64,000 nt of DNA. It comes from Anaplasmataceae bacterium AB001_6 (GTDB lineage Bacteria; Pseudomonadota; Alphaproteobacteria; Rickettsiales; Anaplasmataceae). The notes under the pieces are model-generated. The model was not told where the DNA came from. It saw nothing but the letters and a program-made list of their open reading frames with translations, and did no database searches. The translations under genes and the position numbers were made by a program. Positions within the stretch are counted from its first letter, which is position 1; each line of letters begins with the position of its first letter. The stretch covers positions 558,001 to 622,000 of the forward strand of contig CP048228.1 of assembly GCA_020002265.1 (NCBI GenBank), in the 5' to 3' direction. Shown one piece after another: positions 47,161 to 55,672 of the stretch.

Positions 47161-48036
47161 TTATTTCACACCCTCATCAATTAAATTTAAAAAATTATTA
47201 TTTTCTATATTCATTATAAATTTTCTATTTCCTTTAGAATTAGATAAATCTTTATACGCATCAATTTTTCTCTGAAAAATAAAGAATGATTTATCAACTG
47301 AATAAGCTTTATTGTAAATATCTGCAGCTTTCGCTTCTCCTTGTCCACGTATTATCTCTTCATTTTTTTTTGCATTAGCAATAATAATTTCATAATCCCT
47401 ATCAGCTATTGATTTAATTTTTTTTGCCTCTTCAGCACCGTTAGCTCTTATTTCTCTAGCTTCTTTTTCTCTTTCACTATTCATTCTAGCAAAAATAGCC
47501 TCACTGTTTGCAGAAGGTAAATCAGTTTGCTTTATTCTAACATCAACGACTTCAATACCTAAAGAATTAACAACATCATTAACTTCATTTTTTATATTTC
47601 TCATTACCTCTGATCTCTTATTATTTAATAACTCAATAAGAGAAACCATACCCACATTTTCCCTCACACTTGATTCAACTATCGGATTTATTTTTCTTTC
47701 TAAAGCAATTAATGATTTACTAGATTTATAAAATTGTATCTGATCAATCACCTTATATTTAACGTAATAATTAATCATAAGTCTTTTTTGATCAGCAGCA
47801 ATAATCTCTTTTGATTCTGTATTAATGTTAATTAGCCTACTGTCTACTTTAAAAACTTCTTGAATAAATGGAATTTTAAAATGAACACCAGGATTCAAAG
47901 AATTTTCACTAATAATATCACCAAATTGAACCACTATTGCTTGCTTTCCTTCTTTTACAAAAAAAACAGAAGAATAAAGAGAAGCAATAAATATAAATAA
48001 AATGGAAGAAATACATAAAATTATTTTATTTTGCAT
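47161..48036 (-). CDS. hflC: FtsH modulator HflC
   Basis: 291 residues. SPFH/band-7 protein, one N-terminal membrane helix and a periplasmic body; forms the HflKC cage around the FtsH protease. Motifs: AIVVQFGDIISENSLNPGVHFKIPF and DVRIKQTDLPSANSEAIFARMNSEREKEAREIRANGAEEA in parts. Overlaps hflK by 11 bases. Confidence 0.96.
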   Translation of the reverse strand: MQNKIILCISSILFIFIASLYSSVFFVKEGKQAIVVQFGDIISENSLNPGVHFKIPFIQEVFKVDSRLININTESKEIIAADQKRLMINYYVKYKVIDQIQFYKSSKSLIALERKINPIVESSVRENVGMVSLIELLNNKRSEVMRNIKNEVNDVVNSLGIEVVDVRIKQTDLPSANSEAIFARMNSEREKEAREIRANGAEEAKKIKSIADRDYEIIIANAKKNEEIIRGQGEAKAADIYNKAYSVDKSFFIFQRKIDAYKDLSNSKGNRKFIMNIENNNFLNLIDEGVK

Positions 48037-49084
48037 TTTTTACCCCGGAATTATCCAGATTTAAAAAAGGTAATAAAGAAGAATTACTATTCATAAATAT
48101 CACCTCAGAATCAGAAAGAATGTTTCGCATCACATCAATATATAACCTATTCTTCATCACAGAAGGGTTAGCAAGATATTTATCATAAACTAATCTAAAT
48201 CTTTCAGCATCACCTTGCGCTGATAAAATAATCGATTGCTTATATGCTTCAGCATTTTCTAAAATTTCATATGATATCCCTCTAGCTTTGGGAATTACTT
48301 CATTTTGATAAGCTAAAGATGCATTAATGAATTTTTCTCTATCTGCCCTTGCGGTTTGCACATCTCTAAACGCTGATATAACTTTTGCAGGTGGATCAAC
48401 TGTCTTTAATTGTACAGAAATAACTTCAATCCCCATGCCATATAAATCTAGAATCTCTTGTAGCATTTTTTTTGTACGAGAAGCAATAACTGCACGACCC
48501 TCTCCTGTCAAAATAAAGGCTATATTAGATTGAGCTATTACATCCCTCATAACACCTTCCATAGCATTAACTATCGTAAAAATAGGATCATCATTTACAC
48601 TATATAAAAATTTATATGAATCCACGATTTTCCATTGAAGAGAAAAATCTACATTTACTATATTTTCATCACCAGTAAGCATGAGGATTTCTCCACCTGA
48701 TCTATTAGAAGAATAATATGATGATATATCTTCTCTATTTATAAATTCATACTTTACTCTCTTAACAGACGCTATTGGATACGGTAAATGATAGTGCAAA
48801 CCTGGTCCCGTAACACGACTATATTTTCCAAAAAAAAGCTCTACTCCCTCCTCTTCTGGTTGCAATATATAAAAACCACTCAAAACATAAATTAGGAAAG
48901 CTATAAGCAGTATCAATATAAAATATACTATATTGAACATCTTACCATTTGGCATCATATCACCATATTTTCCATTTTTCATATTTATAAATTCACTAAA
49001 TAATCCTCTTCCAGAATCATTTTCATCATCAGACCAAGGATTACGTCTATTTAAAATAAAAGATTCATATAATTTACGAAACAT
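48026..49084 (-). CDS. hflK: FtsH modulator HflK
   Basis: 352 residues from ATG 49084. A GTG at 49090, overlapping the thyX stop as TAGTG, would also fit and suggests coupled translation. N-terminal cytoplasmic part (NPWSDDENDSGRG), a membrane helix (about 54-76), then the SPFH domain (GVELFFGKYSRVTGPGLHYHLPYP, VISVQLKTVDPPAKVISAFRDV). Partner of HflC. Confidence 0.96.
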   Translation of the reverse strand: MFRKLYESFILNRRNPWSDDENDSGRGLFSEFINMKNGKYGDMMPNGKMFNIVYFILILLIAFLIYVLSGFYILQPEEEGVELFFGKYSRVTGPGLHYHLPYPIASVKRVKYEFINREDISSYYSSNRSGGEILMLTGDENIVNVDFSLQWKIVDSYKFLYSVNDDPIFTIVNAMEGVMRDVIAQSNIAFILTGEGRAVIASRTKKMLQEILDLYGMGIEVISVQLKTVDPPAKVISAFRDVQTARADREKFINASLAYQNEVIPKARGISYEILENAEAYKQSIILSAQGDAERFRLVYDKYLANPSVMKNRLYIDVMRNILSDSEVIFMNSNSSLLPFLNLDNSGVKNAK

Positions 49085-49089
49085 AAGCA

Positions 49090-49932
49090 CTAAAATTTCT
49101 CTTCAAAATAATCTTCTAAATAATTCAATTCTCTAGCACTAATTTTATTAACTTGATCGACAACAGGCAATCCCTTTATCCTTTTTTTTAAAATCAAAGA
49201 TTGATCGCATGAAAGGCTAATAGAATTAATTTTATGCTTACAAAAAGCAGAATAAGAAATAGGAACCCAAGATTTAACTATGTTATTTAATATAGTGTTT
49301 GCATATTCTCTAATTTCAAATTGAGCATGATTATCACAACGCAATCTTAGAAAATGAAAAAGGTTATGCAGATCAATTTTCCAATACCACTCAGTATAAA
49401 AATTAACCGGTAAAAAAAATCTAGCAATCTCACGAGAAACATTGCTATCCAAATATTTTGTATAAATAGATTTACTTTTTTCAGATACAGATATTAAATC
49501 TTTCAAAAACTCATCAGATAAAGAGTCATCAATTGTATTTCCCCTACCTTGCTTATTATCATTTGATTGAAAACATATATTTCCTTTGCTAGGAATATAG
49601 TAATCATCCGACATTATAGAATATCTACCAGAATATTCATTTACATTTGCAGTACGATGTCTAATCCACTGTCTTGCAACAAATACAGGTAATTTTATAT
49701 GTAACTTGATTTCACACATCTCAAAGGGAGAGGTATGATTATTTTTCATGAGGTAATTAATAAGGCCACTATCTTTGCTTACATGTTTAGTTCCCTCTCC
49801 ATAAGAAACTCTAGCAGCTTGAACTATAGAAGAGTCTCCTCCCATATAATCTATAACTCTGATAAAACCTTTATCAAGAACTTTAAAATGTTCCCCTAAA
49901 ATATTATCTAATGCAGGTACCACGCATCTCAT
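49090..49932 (-). CDS. thyX: Flavin-dependent thymidylate synthase ThyX
   Basis: 280 residues. Makes dTMP from dUMP with FAD and methylene-THF. The ThyX motif RHRTANVNEYSGRY spans 91-104, and HNLFHFLRLRCDNHAQFEIREYA is present near the C-terminus. It replaces ThyA, as in many Rickettsiales. First gene of the thyX-hflKC-degP run. Confidence 0.97.
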   Translation of the reverse strand: MRCVVPALDNILGEHFKVLDKGFIRVIDYMGGDSSIVQAARVSYGEGTKHVSKDSGLINYLMKNNHTSPFEMCEIKLHIKLPVFVARQWIRHRTANVNEYSGRYSIMSDDYYIPSKGNICFQSNDNKQGRGNTIDDSLSDEFLKDLISVSEKSKSIYTKYLDSNVSREIARFFLPVNFYTEWYWKIDLHNLFHFLRLRCDNHAQFEIREYANTILNNIVKSWVPISYSAFCKHKINSISLSCDQSLILKKRIKGLPVVDQVNKISARELNYLEDYFEEKF

Positions 49933-50063
49933 TAAACTAATCTTAATTACATAAGGAGATTATGATAACATCATTATAAGATATTTTGCAATATGATTAT
50001 GATATTTCTATTAATTTAACTAAAATTAATAAAAATTTTTCTTTTTATTATGGAAAAAACGTA

Positions 50064-50474
50064 TTAATCATCCAACCAATTATTACGCAATGATGTCTGT
50101 CTATTTTGTGAATCAAAATGCTCCTGGGTTGCAATAGAATATTTTGCAGTAGGTAGATATTTTAATCTTGCAATACCTATTTCATTACCACTATATTCGC
50201 AGTAACCATATATCCCTTCTTCTATTCTTTTTAATGCTTCATTAATATCACGTAGCCTCTTTGACTGTATATCACCTTTAATCGCCATATCTTCAGCATC
50301 TATTGTATCGTTGCTATTTTCCAATGTTTTTGCATTACCAGATAATTTACTTAACATAGAATTTTTCTCATCCATCAGTTTAGTATAAAAATAATGTAAT
50401 TGTCTTTCGTTCATATATTCTCCTTCATCATCCAAAGGATCATAGTCACTATTCAAATTTATTTTTGATAACAT
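50064..50474 (-). CDS. dksA: RNA polymerase-binding transcription factor DksA
   Basis: 136 residues. Coiled-coil hairpin with the tip DTIDAEDMA region, then a C-terminal globular part (GIYGYCEYSGNEIGIARLKYLPTAKYSIATQE). The four zinc cysteines of E. coli DksA are mostly replaced: only the first Cys remains, with Ser, Ala and Gln at the others. This is common in alphaproteobacterial DksA, which may fold without zinc. Acts with ppGpp at the RNA polymerase secondary channel. Confidence 0.92.
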   Translation of the reverse strand: MLSKINLNSDYDPLDDEGEYMNERQLHYFYTKLMDEKNSMLSKLSGNAKTLENSNDTIDAEDMAIKGDIQSKRLRDINEALKRIEEGIYGYCEYSGNEIGIARLKYLPTAKYSIATQEHFDSQNRQTSLRNNWLDD

Positions 50475-50611
50475 TATACAATTAAAAGTAAATTAAATAT
50501 AAAATAGATAGAATGTTTCATAAACAAGATAATAAAATTGATTGTTAAAAACTATCTTTGTAGTGAAATTTTATTATAAATAGCTTAATTTTATCTTAAT
50601 ATATACATATT

Positions 50612-51232
50612 ATGGTTAATTTATTTACCTTTATTTTAAATAATGAACAAATATTAATAAATTATATTTTCTTTATAATGTTATCATTTGTTTGTTCAAT
50701 ATTTATTGAATTACAAAACATTTCTATAAATTTTTTTTATATATTAAAAATATTATTTATACAAATAGCAATAAATAATTTGTGCTTAAATACCATGAAT
50801 AAATATAAATTAGAACAAATAATGATACGACAAAATCATGCAAAATATTTTGTGTATTTTATATTATCAAGTTGGTTTATATACGGAATAGGAATTGCAA
50901 TCATAGAAACAATATCACATAACATATTCTATAATATACAAATTGACATTGTAGAAACAATTATCAACTCTATTATATTATTGTTCTTTATCTCAGAATC
51001 TATATTATTCTCAATAATGAAAAATAATAACACTGACAGAAAGAATATTATATTAACCCTAATAATATTACCTTTCTCCATACCAATTTTATTACTAAAA
51101 CAAACTCTAGATGAAGTCAATATTATAATATACTATAAAATATGTATGATATTAGTTAGTGTATTATTCCTGACTATAGTGAATATCATTTTTATATCAT
51201 ATATATGTAGAATCAAAATAGAGAGTACTTAA
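50612..51232 (+). CDS. ccmB: Heme exporter protein CcmB (divergent)
   Basis: 206 residues, about six membrane helices. Low similarity overall, but the order of conserved elements fits CcmB: a short N-terminus, KLEQIMIRQNHAKYFVYFILSSW (like GSLEQLMLLPLPLPAVVLAKVMAHW), and ILTLIILPFSIPILLLKQTLDE (like LSILVLPLTIPLLIFATAAMD). CcmB is the permease of the CcmAB ATPase in cytochrome c maturation. ccmC is at 18846; ccmA is not visible. An unrelated six-helix protein is the alternative. Confidence 0.75.
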   Translation: MVNLFTFILNNEQILINYIFFIMLSFVCSIFIELQNISINFFYILKILFIQIAINNLCLNTMNKYKLEQIMIRQNHAKYFVYFILSSWFIYGIGIAIIETISHNIFYNIQIDIVETIINSIILLFFISESILFSIMKNNNTDRKNIILTLIILPFSIPILLLKQTLDEVNIIIYYKICMILVSVLFLTIVNIIFISYICRIKIEST

Positions 51233-51266
51233 TAAATATGATAATCTGTTAATCATGAAGAAATGT

Positions 51267-51340
51267 GCATCTGTAACTCAGCTGGATAGAGTACTGTCTT
51301 CCGAAGTCAGGAGTCGTGGGTTCGAATCCTACCAGATGCA
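51267..51340 (+). tRNA. tRNA-Arg (anticodon CCG)
   Basis: 74 nt. Acceptor GCATCTG pairs with CAGATGC, discriminator A; D-arm ACTC/GAGT; anticodon loop TTCCGAA gives CCG; T-arm GTGGG/CCTAC. The anticodon stem CTGTC/GTCAG has a T-T mismatch at 30-40. CCA is not encoded. Confidence 0.93.
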
Positions 51341-51375
51341 TTCATAACATCTGTTTATTGATTCTATAAAAATTT

Positions 51376-52233
51376 TTAAAAGGTAATATCCTTCATTACG
51401 TATAATATCTCTGAATCTTGGCAATTCGTAAATGGTTCAATATATTTATCATCTATAACTCTCCCAATGACAATCTCACTTGGTACATCTTTATAAATGC
51501 CTAAAGTTTCAACTTCTTCATTAGGAATAATTGTTTTATCTGTTTCCTTTAAATAAGATATGATTAATCCATCTTTTCCATTTCCAGACACCAAAGAACT
51601 ATTACGACTATTACGAAAAAATGCAGAAGTTCTAAAATTAACATCTGTTATACACAAAACTTGTGAAATATTGTCATTAACCCTTATAACTTTCCCAACA
51701 AGTCCTTTACTATCTATAACAACACTATTATTTGTTATGCCATTTTTTTTCCCTACAGGAATCATAATATAATGAGCAATGTCATTTTCTACTCCACCGA
51801 TTGATTTTGTAGATACGTACTCAAAATTATTTTTAATGCTATAATTATTGATAAAATGCATTGATTGTCTTAAAAGGTTATTTTCCTCAATCAAATTTTC
51901 AATTAATAAATCTTTCCCATGATCATGATACGTTTTCTGTACTTCACTATTCGAGTGCGTTAGATAATCATTTAATAGCAAAAAAACAGATTTACGTATC
52001 CTATTCGTTACAATGTAAAAAGGATCAGTAACATAATTCACAGATACTATGATTATTTTTTGTGTATAAATTCTGATTGAATTAATTGCATAATTGCAAT
52101 TTATATCATTATAAACGAAAAAAATAGCAATAAATAAGAAAGATAGATAACGTATAAATACCAAATATTTCGTAAAACCAAAAACAAGGAAATCAAATAG
52201 TATAAATTTACTACCAATATAAAATTTTTTCAT
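51376..52233 (-). CDS. mreC: Rod shape-determining protein MreC
   Basis: 285 residues. One N-terminal membrane helix (about 25-42), a coiled-coil stretch (LLIENLIEENNLLRQSMHFI) and the beta-rich MreC core (GLVGKVIRVNDNISQVLCITDVNFRTSAFF, SLVSGNGKDGLIISYL). Links MreB to the peptidoglycan elongation machinery in the periplasm. Its presence suggests that cell-wall synthesis is kept. mreB is not in the window. Starts right after the methyltransferase gene. Confidence 0.93.
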   Translation of the reverse strand: MKKFYIGSKFILFDFLVFGFTKYLVFIRYLSFLFIAIFFVYNDINCNYAINSIRIYTQKIIIVSVNYVTDPFYIVTNRIRKSVFLLLNDYLTHSNSEVQKTYHDHGKDLLIENLIEENNLLRQSMHFINNYSIKNNFEYVSTKSIGGVENDIAHYIMIPVGKKNGITNNSVVIDSKGLVGKVIRVNDNISQVLCITDVNFRTSAFFRNSRNSSLVSGNGKDGLIISYLKETDKTIIPNEEVETLGIYKDVPSEIVIGRVIDDKYIEPFTNCQDSEILYVMKDITF

Positions 52234-52234
52234 A

Positions 52235-52900
52235 TTAAAATTTCTTTATAGCAATACACAACCCATCAAACATTGGAAGTATTATAGATTCATATTTATC
52301 AGAATCAGCAATCCTATTATTAAATTCTCTCATAACCCTAACCATCTTAGATTTATTTGTCAAATCGTATACTCTACCACCTAAAAAACAGTTATCTGCA
52401 ACAATTAAACCACCTTTTTTTAAATGTTTATCTGCCCAATCTAAATATTTACAATAACCAGATTTATTAGCGTCTATAAACATCATATCATAATGTCCCT
52501 TAATTATTTGATCAAAATATAAAACATCAATTGCATCTCCATTGATAATATTAATATTTCGATCTATCATCCTCAGGTTATCATAAGCAATGTGATAATT
52601 ATCAATATTTTTCTCAATAGTTACTAAATTTCCTTCTTTAGGTATAGCATTTGCAATATGAGCAGCGGAATATCCAAACATTGTCCCTATTTCTAAGACA
52701 TTTTTAATATTAAAGCACTTTATAAAAAAATTTAATAAAAAACCTTCATATCTGCTTATTTGAATAGATCTGCTACGATTATCTACAATGCTATTTTTAA
52801 TATTTTCCACACAAGGATTTTTAGAATCAAGAAAATATATATCATTTATGTATTTTAAATCCTTAGAGATATTTGAAATATTTCTATTATCATGTAACAT
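52235..52900 (-). CDS. O-methyltransferase family protein (TrmR/CCoAOMT type)
   Basis: 221 residues from ATG 52900; a TTG upstream is unlikely. SAM-dependent methyltransferase: VLEIGTMFGYSAAHIANAIP (SAM loop), GNLVTIEKN, NGDAIDVL, DMMFIDANKSGYCKYLDWADKHLKKGGLIVADN. The family includes bacterial TrmR, which methylates 5-hydroxyuridine in tRNA, and catechol O-methyltransferases. Substrate is not decided by sequence. Probably co-transcribed with mreC, whose start lies one base beyond its stop. Confidence 0.85.
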   Translation of the reverse strand: MLHDNRNISNISKDLKYINDIYFLDSKNPCVENIKNSIVDNRSRSIQISRYEGFLLNFFIKCFNIKNVLEIGTMFGYSAAHIANAIPKEGNLVTIEKNIDNYHIAYDNLRMIDRNINIINGDAIDVLYFDQIIKGHYDMMFIDANKSGYCKYLDWADKHLKKGGLIVADNCFLGGRVYDLTNKSKMVRVMREFNNRIADSDKYESIILPMFDGLCIAIKKF

Positions 52901-53046
52901 TAATATCTGAGAATTTTGATTGTACAAAATCGCTAGTATATAGCATATGTCATTTCAAATCAAACAGGATTGATAAAATGCAAGGATCAAGACAAATCTC
53001 ATAAAATAATTTAGATATCTACTATCAGGAGTTATTTGCAGTAATG

Positions 53047-53131
53047 GGAGAGGTGGCCGAGTGGTTTAAGGCGCACGCTTGGAAAGCGTGTATATGGAAA
53101 CATATCAAGGGTTCGAATCCCTTTCTTTCCG
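53047..53131 (+). tRNA. tRNA-Ser (anticodon GGA)
   Basis: 85 nt, class II. Acceptor GGAGAGG pairs with TCTTTCC (two G-T wobbles), discriminator G. The anticodon loop CTTGGAAAG gives GGA. The long variable arm TATATG/CATATC and T-arm AAGGG/CCCTT are present. CCA is not encoded. Confidence 0.94.
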
Positions 53132-53311
53132 TTCATCACAGAAGAAAGGAAAGGAATGTCAATCACGCTATTTAAGATAAAGAGCGCTTCACTCTTGTAT
53201 GTCATAAAAGAAAAACACCTAAAACTCAATCCAATTTTCAAACATCTTTATAAAAAAATTACCTCAAAAAAAAGAAACACTCATAACATACCCAATTTAC
53301 CAAATAGATTA

Positions 53312-53330
53312 GATGAGAATTTTTCTCATC
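53312..53330. terminator. Candidate terminator hairpin between tRNA-Ser and the HU-like gene
   Basis: Perfect 8-base stem GATGAGAA / TTCTCATC with a 3-base loop, followed on the plus strand by TTTTCATTT. It sits between convergent transcripts and may stop the plus-strand tRNA-Ser transcript and, more weakly, the minus-strand HU-like transcript. Confidence 0.5.
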
Positions 53331-53337
53331 TTTTCAT

Positions 53338-53688
53338 TTATTTATTAAGTTTTTTCTTCATAACCTCACTTGCTAAAAATCTTATTCTATAAGATTGTGG
53401 CTTTTTCACTTTTGCCTTCGTTTGAGGATTAGAATATTCACATGCTGGTCTTATACCAATAGAAAAGCTTCCAAATTTAGAAAATCTAACAACAAGATTA
53501 GCTAATCTATTCTTTTTCTTTTTTTCACACGCCTCTACCATATAATAATCAAGTGCATGAATCATCGCATCATAAATATCTAATATAGAATTCTTTCTTA
53601 CAACAGTAGATCCATTCTCTTTCAAGATATCATAAACTTTATTAACAAAGTCTACTTTTTTAATAGTAGTATTTTCTTTACTAGACAT
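53338..53688 (-). CDS. HU/IHF family DNA-binding protein (divergent)
   Basis: 116 residues, longer than HU (about 90) by an extended arm region and tails. Evidence: TIKKVDFVNKVYDILKE, KNSILDIYDAMIHALDYYM and FSKFGSFSIGIRPACEYSNPQTKAKVKKP, which follow the HU pattern of two helices plus a beta arm (FGTF..R.ARxGRNPQT). The RxARxG part is changed to RPACEYSNPQT. Binds and bends chromosomal DNA. Could be an IHF paralogue. Confidence 0.88.
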   Translation of the reverse strand: MSSKENTTIKKVDFVNKVYDILKENGSTVVRKNSILDIYDAMIHALDYYMVEACEKKKKNRLANLVVRFSKFGSFSIGIRPACEYSNPQTKAKVKKPQSYRIRFLASEVMKKKLNK

Positions 53689-53746
53689 ACTCTACAAACC
53701 TCATAAGTTCTAAAATAATACACTAACATAAACATCCCTTCTGGTG

Positions 53747-53775
53747 AAGATATTTTATAAAAATAAATAAGTCAA
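53747..53775 (-). promoter_or_regulatory. Candidate sigma-70 promoter of the HU-like gene
   Basis: Minus strand TTGACT (53775-53770), 17-base spacer, TATCTT (53752-53747). About 59 bases before the start at 53688. Five of six at -35 and four of six at -10. Confidence 0.5.
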
Positions 53776-53817
53776 GCTTATAGACTATACACTACACAAT
53801 AAAATTTAAAAAATACC

Positions 53818-54330
53818 TTATTTTATAAGACTAAATGCATGTTTAACGTCTTTCCATCCAATGATCTTAACAAACTTTTCATCATCTAAATCTTTATAAT
53901 GTAAAAAAAAGTGCTCAATAACATGCAATTCAGATTTTGATACAGATTCTATATCAATAAAATCCTTATAAAAAGCATCAACGGTAGCACAAGGAACGGT
54001 TAAAATTTTCTCATCCATGCCTTTTTCATCTTTCATAACAAGTACACCCAATATTTTTACTTTAACGACAGCTTTTGGAGAAATAGGATATCTGGAAATA
54101 ACTAAAACATCCAAACAATCTCCATCCCCGCCTTTGGTTTTAGGGATATAACCATAATTACATGGATAACGCATATTGACAGGCAAAAATCTATCAACAA
54201 CAAGTAAACCTGATTCTTCACATATTTCATATTTTACAGGATAAGAATCCTTTGAAATCTCGATAACAACATTGATACCTTCACTTAAAGTTGTAAAGTC
54301 GTTTTTCACACTGTTAAAGATATTAATCAT
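53818..54330 (-). CDS. ppa: Inorganic pyrophosphatase
   Basis: 170 residues. Splits pyrophosphate and drives biosynthetic reactions. Family I signature: EISKDSYPVKYEICEESGLLVVDRFL, MRYPCNYGYIPKTKGGDGDCLDVLVI (metal-binding DGDCLD), and HVIEHFFLHYKDLDDEKFVKIIGW. Divergent from eno. Confidence 0.96.
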   Translation of the reverse strand: MINIFNSVKNDFTTLSEGINVVIEISKDSYPVKYEICEESGLLVVDRFLPVNMRYPCNYGYIPKTKGGDGDCLDVLVISRYPISPKAVVKVKILGVLVMKDEKGMDEKILTVPCATVDAFYKDFIDIESVSKSELHVIEHFFLHYKDLDDEKFVKIIGWKDVKHAFSLIK

Positions 54331-54351
54331 AAAATCAACTAAAAACTCTTA

Positions 54352-54368
54352 TATAATGGGTCATTATA
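54352..54368. promoter_or_regulatory. Palindrome overlapping a TATAAT in the ppa-eno spacer
   Basis: TATAATG-GGT-CATTATA is a 7-base inverted repeat. Its left arm is a perfect -10 hexamer (54352-54357) about 75 bases before the eno start, and the right arm read on the minus strand is another TATAAT facing ppa. It may be a shared promoter/operator. Confidence 0.35.
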
Positions 54369-54430
54369 CCATAGACAACAAAATTTTGTACATTATAATT
54401 CTAACTGTAAAATTAAATTTAGAATTAAAT

Positions 54431-55672
54431 ATGCACGATATTCTTTTGATAACTGATTTAAAAGCAAGAGAAATAATAGACAGCCGTTCTAATCCAACAA
54501 TTGAAGTAGATCTAGAAGTAAATAATACAATAAGATGTTCTGCTTCTGTTCCCTCAGGCGCATCCACGGGAATCTTAGAAGCTCTAGAAAAAAGAGATAA
54601 CGACAGTAGTAGATTTAATGGAAAGGGTCTTATAAAGATTGTAAATAACATTAACTCAGACTTGAAAAAGGAATTAATAGGTAAAAAATTTGTTGATCAA
54701 AAAGAATTGGATAATTTCCTAATAAATTTAGATGCTACTAGCAATAAGAGCAATTTAGGTGCTAATGTCATATTAGCTATATCTATATCTTTTGCTCGCT
54801 GCCTTGCCAAAAGTAGAAATATGGATCTATATAGATCTCTCGCTTTAACAAGTAATAACAAGAAATTTATAATACCAAATCCTATGATTAACGTTATAAA
54901 TGGTGGTGCACATGCAGATAATAATTTGAGTATACAAGAATTCATGATAACAATAGAAAATGAAGGAAATTTTATATCAACAATGCAAAAAGCATCAGAA
55001 ATATTTTATAATTTAAAAAATATTCTAAAAAAATATAACTTATCCGTTAATGTCGGAGATGAAGGAGGTTTTGCTCCACAAATTGATCAAGCAGAGGATG
55101 CATTAAAAATGCTTGTACAATCAATAGGAAAATATGAAGATAGCGTGAAAATTGCTCTAGATGCAGCATCATCTGAATTTTTCAAGCATAATAAATATGT
55201 TGTAGATAACAGATCTTTTGATTCTACTGAACTAATTGATTACTACGAAGAATTAACAAAAAAATTCCCCATAATTTCTATAGAGGATCCAATAGCAGAA
55301 AATGATATAGATGGATGGAAAAAAATATCCGAAAGATTAAATGACAAATTGCAAATTGTTGGAGATGATTTATTTGTAACAAATTCTAAAATTTTACAGA
55401 AAGGAATAAATGAAAAAATAGCAAATGCTATAATCATAAAGCCAAATCAAATAGGAACTGTTACAGAAACAATAGATACAATAAAATTAGCTAAAAATAA
55501 TAATTATATACCCATTGTTTCTCATAGATCCGGTGATACTGAAGATACTTTCATCAGTCATCTTGCCGTCGGCACAGGTTGTAAATGGATAAAAACAGGC
55601 TCAATTTCCAGAGGTGAAAGAACTGCAAAATATAATGAACTTATTAGAATAGAAGAATCAATAGAACATTAA
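54431..55672 (+). CDS. eno: Enolase
   Basis: 413 residues from ATG 54431; the frame is open upstream into ppa but the conserved N-terminus (ITDLKAREIIDSRSNPTIEVDL) starts here. Converts 2-phosphoglycerate to phosphoenolpyruvate. Motifs: SVPSGASTG, VGDEGGFAP, ISIEDPIAENDIDGW, VGDDLFVTN, IIKPNQIGT and SHRSGDTEDTFISHLAVG. The usual SHRSGETED has Asp for Glu at one site. cca follows with no gap. Confidence 0.97.
   Translation: MHDILLITDLKAREIIDSRSNPTIEVDLEVNNTIRCSASVPSGASTGILEALEKRDNDSSRFNGKGLIKIVNNINSDLKKELIGKKFVDQKELDNFLINLDATSNKSNLGANVILAISISFARCLAKSRNMDLYRSLALTSNNKKFIIPNPMINVINGGAHADNNLSIQEFMITIENEGNFISTMQKASEIFYNLKNILKKYNLSVNVGDEGGFAPQIDQAEDALKMLVQSIGKYEDSVKIALDAASSEFFKHNKYVVDNRSFDSTELIDYYEELTKKFPIISIEDPIAENDIDGWKKISERLNDKLQIVGDDLFVTNSKILQKGINEKIANAIIIKPNQIGTVTETIDTIKLAKNNNYIPIVSHRSGDTEDTFISHLAVGTGCKWIKTGSISRGERTAKYNELIRIEESIEH

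Noticed and set aside
50119-50170. Loss of DksA zinc cysteines as a sign of a broken gene
   Set aside because: Degenerate zinc ligands are usual in alphaproteobacterial DksA and the frame is intact.
53032-53392. Short open frames around tRNA-Ser (53032-53241 minus, 53156-53392 plus)
   Set aside because: One covers the tRNA, the other runs into the HU-like gene; neither has a ribosome site or family pattern.
54272-54430. N-terminal extension of enolase
   Set aside because: Overlaps the start of ppa and the promoter region; the conserved enolase N-terminus begins at 54431.
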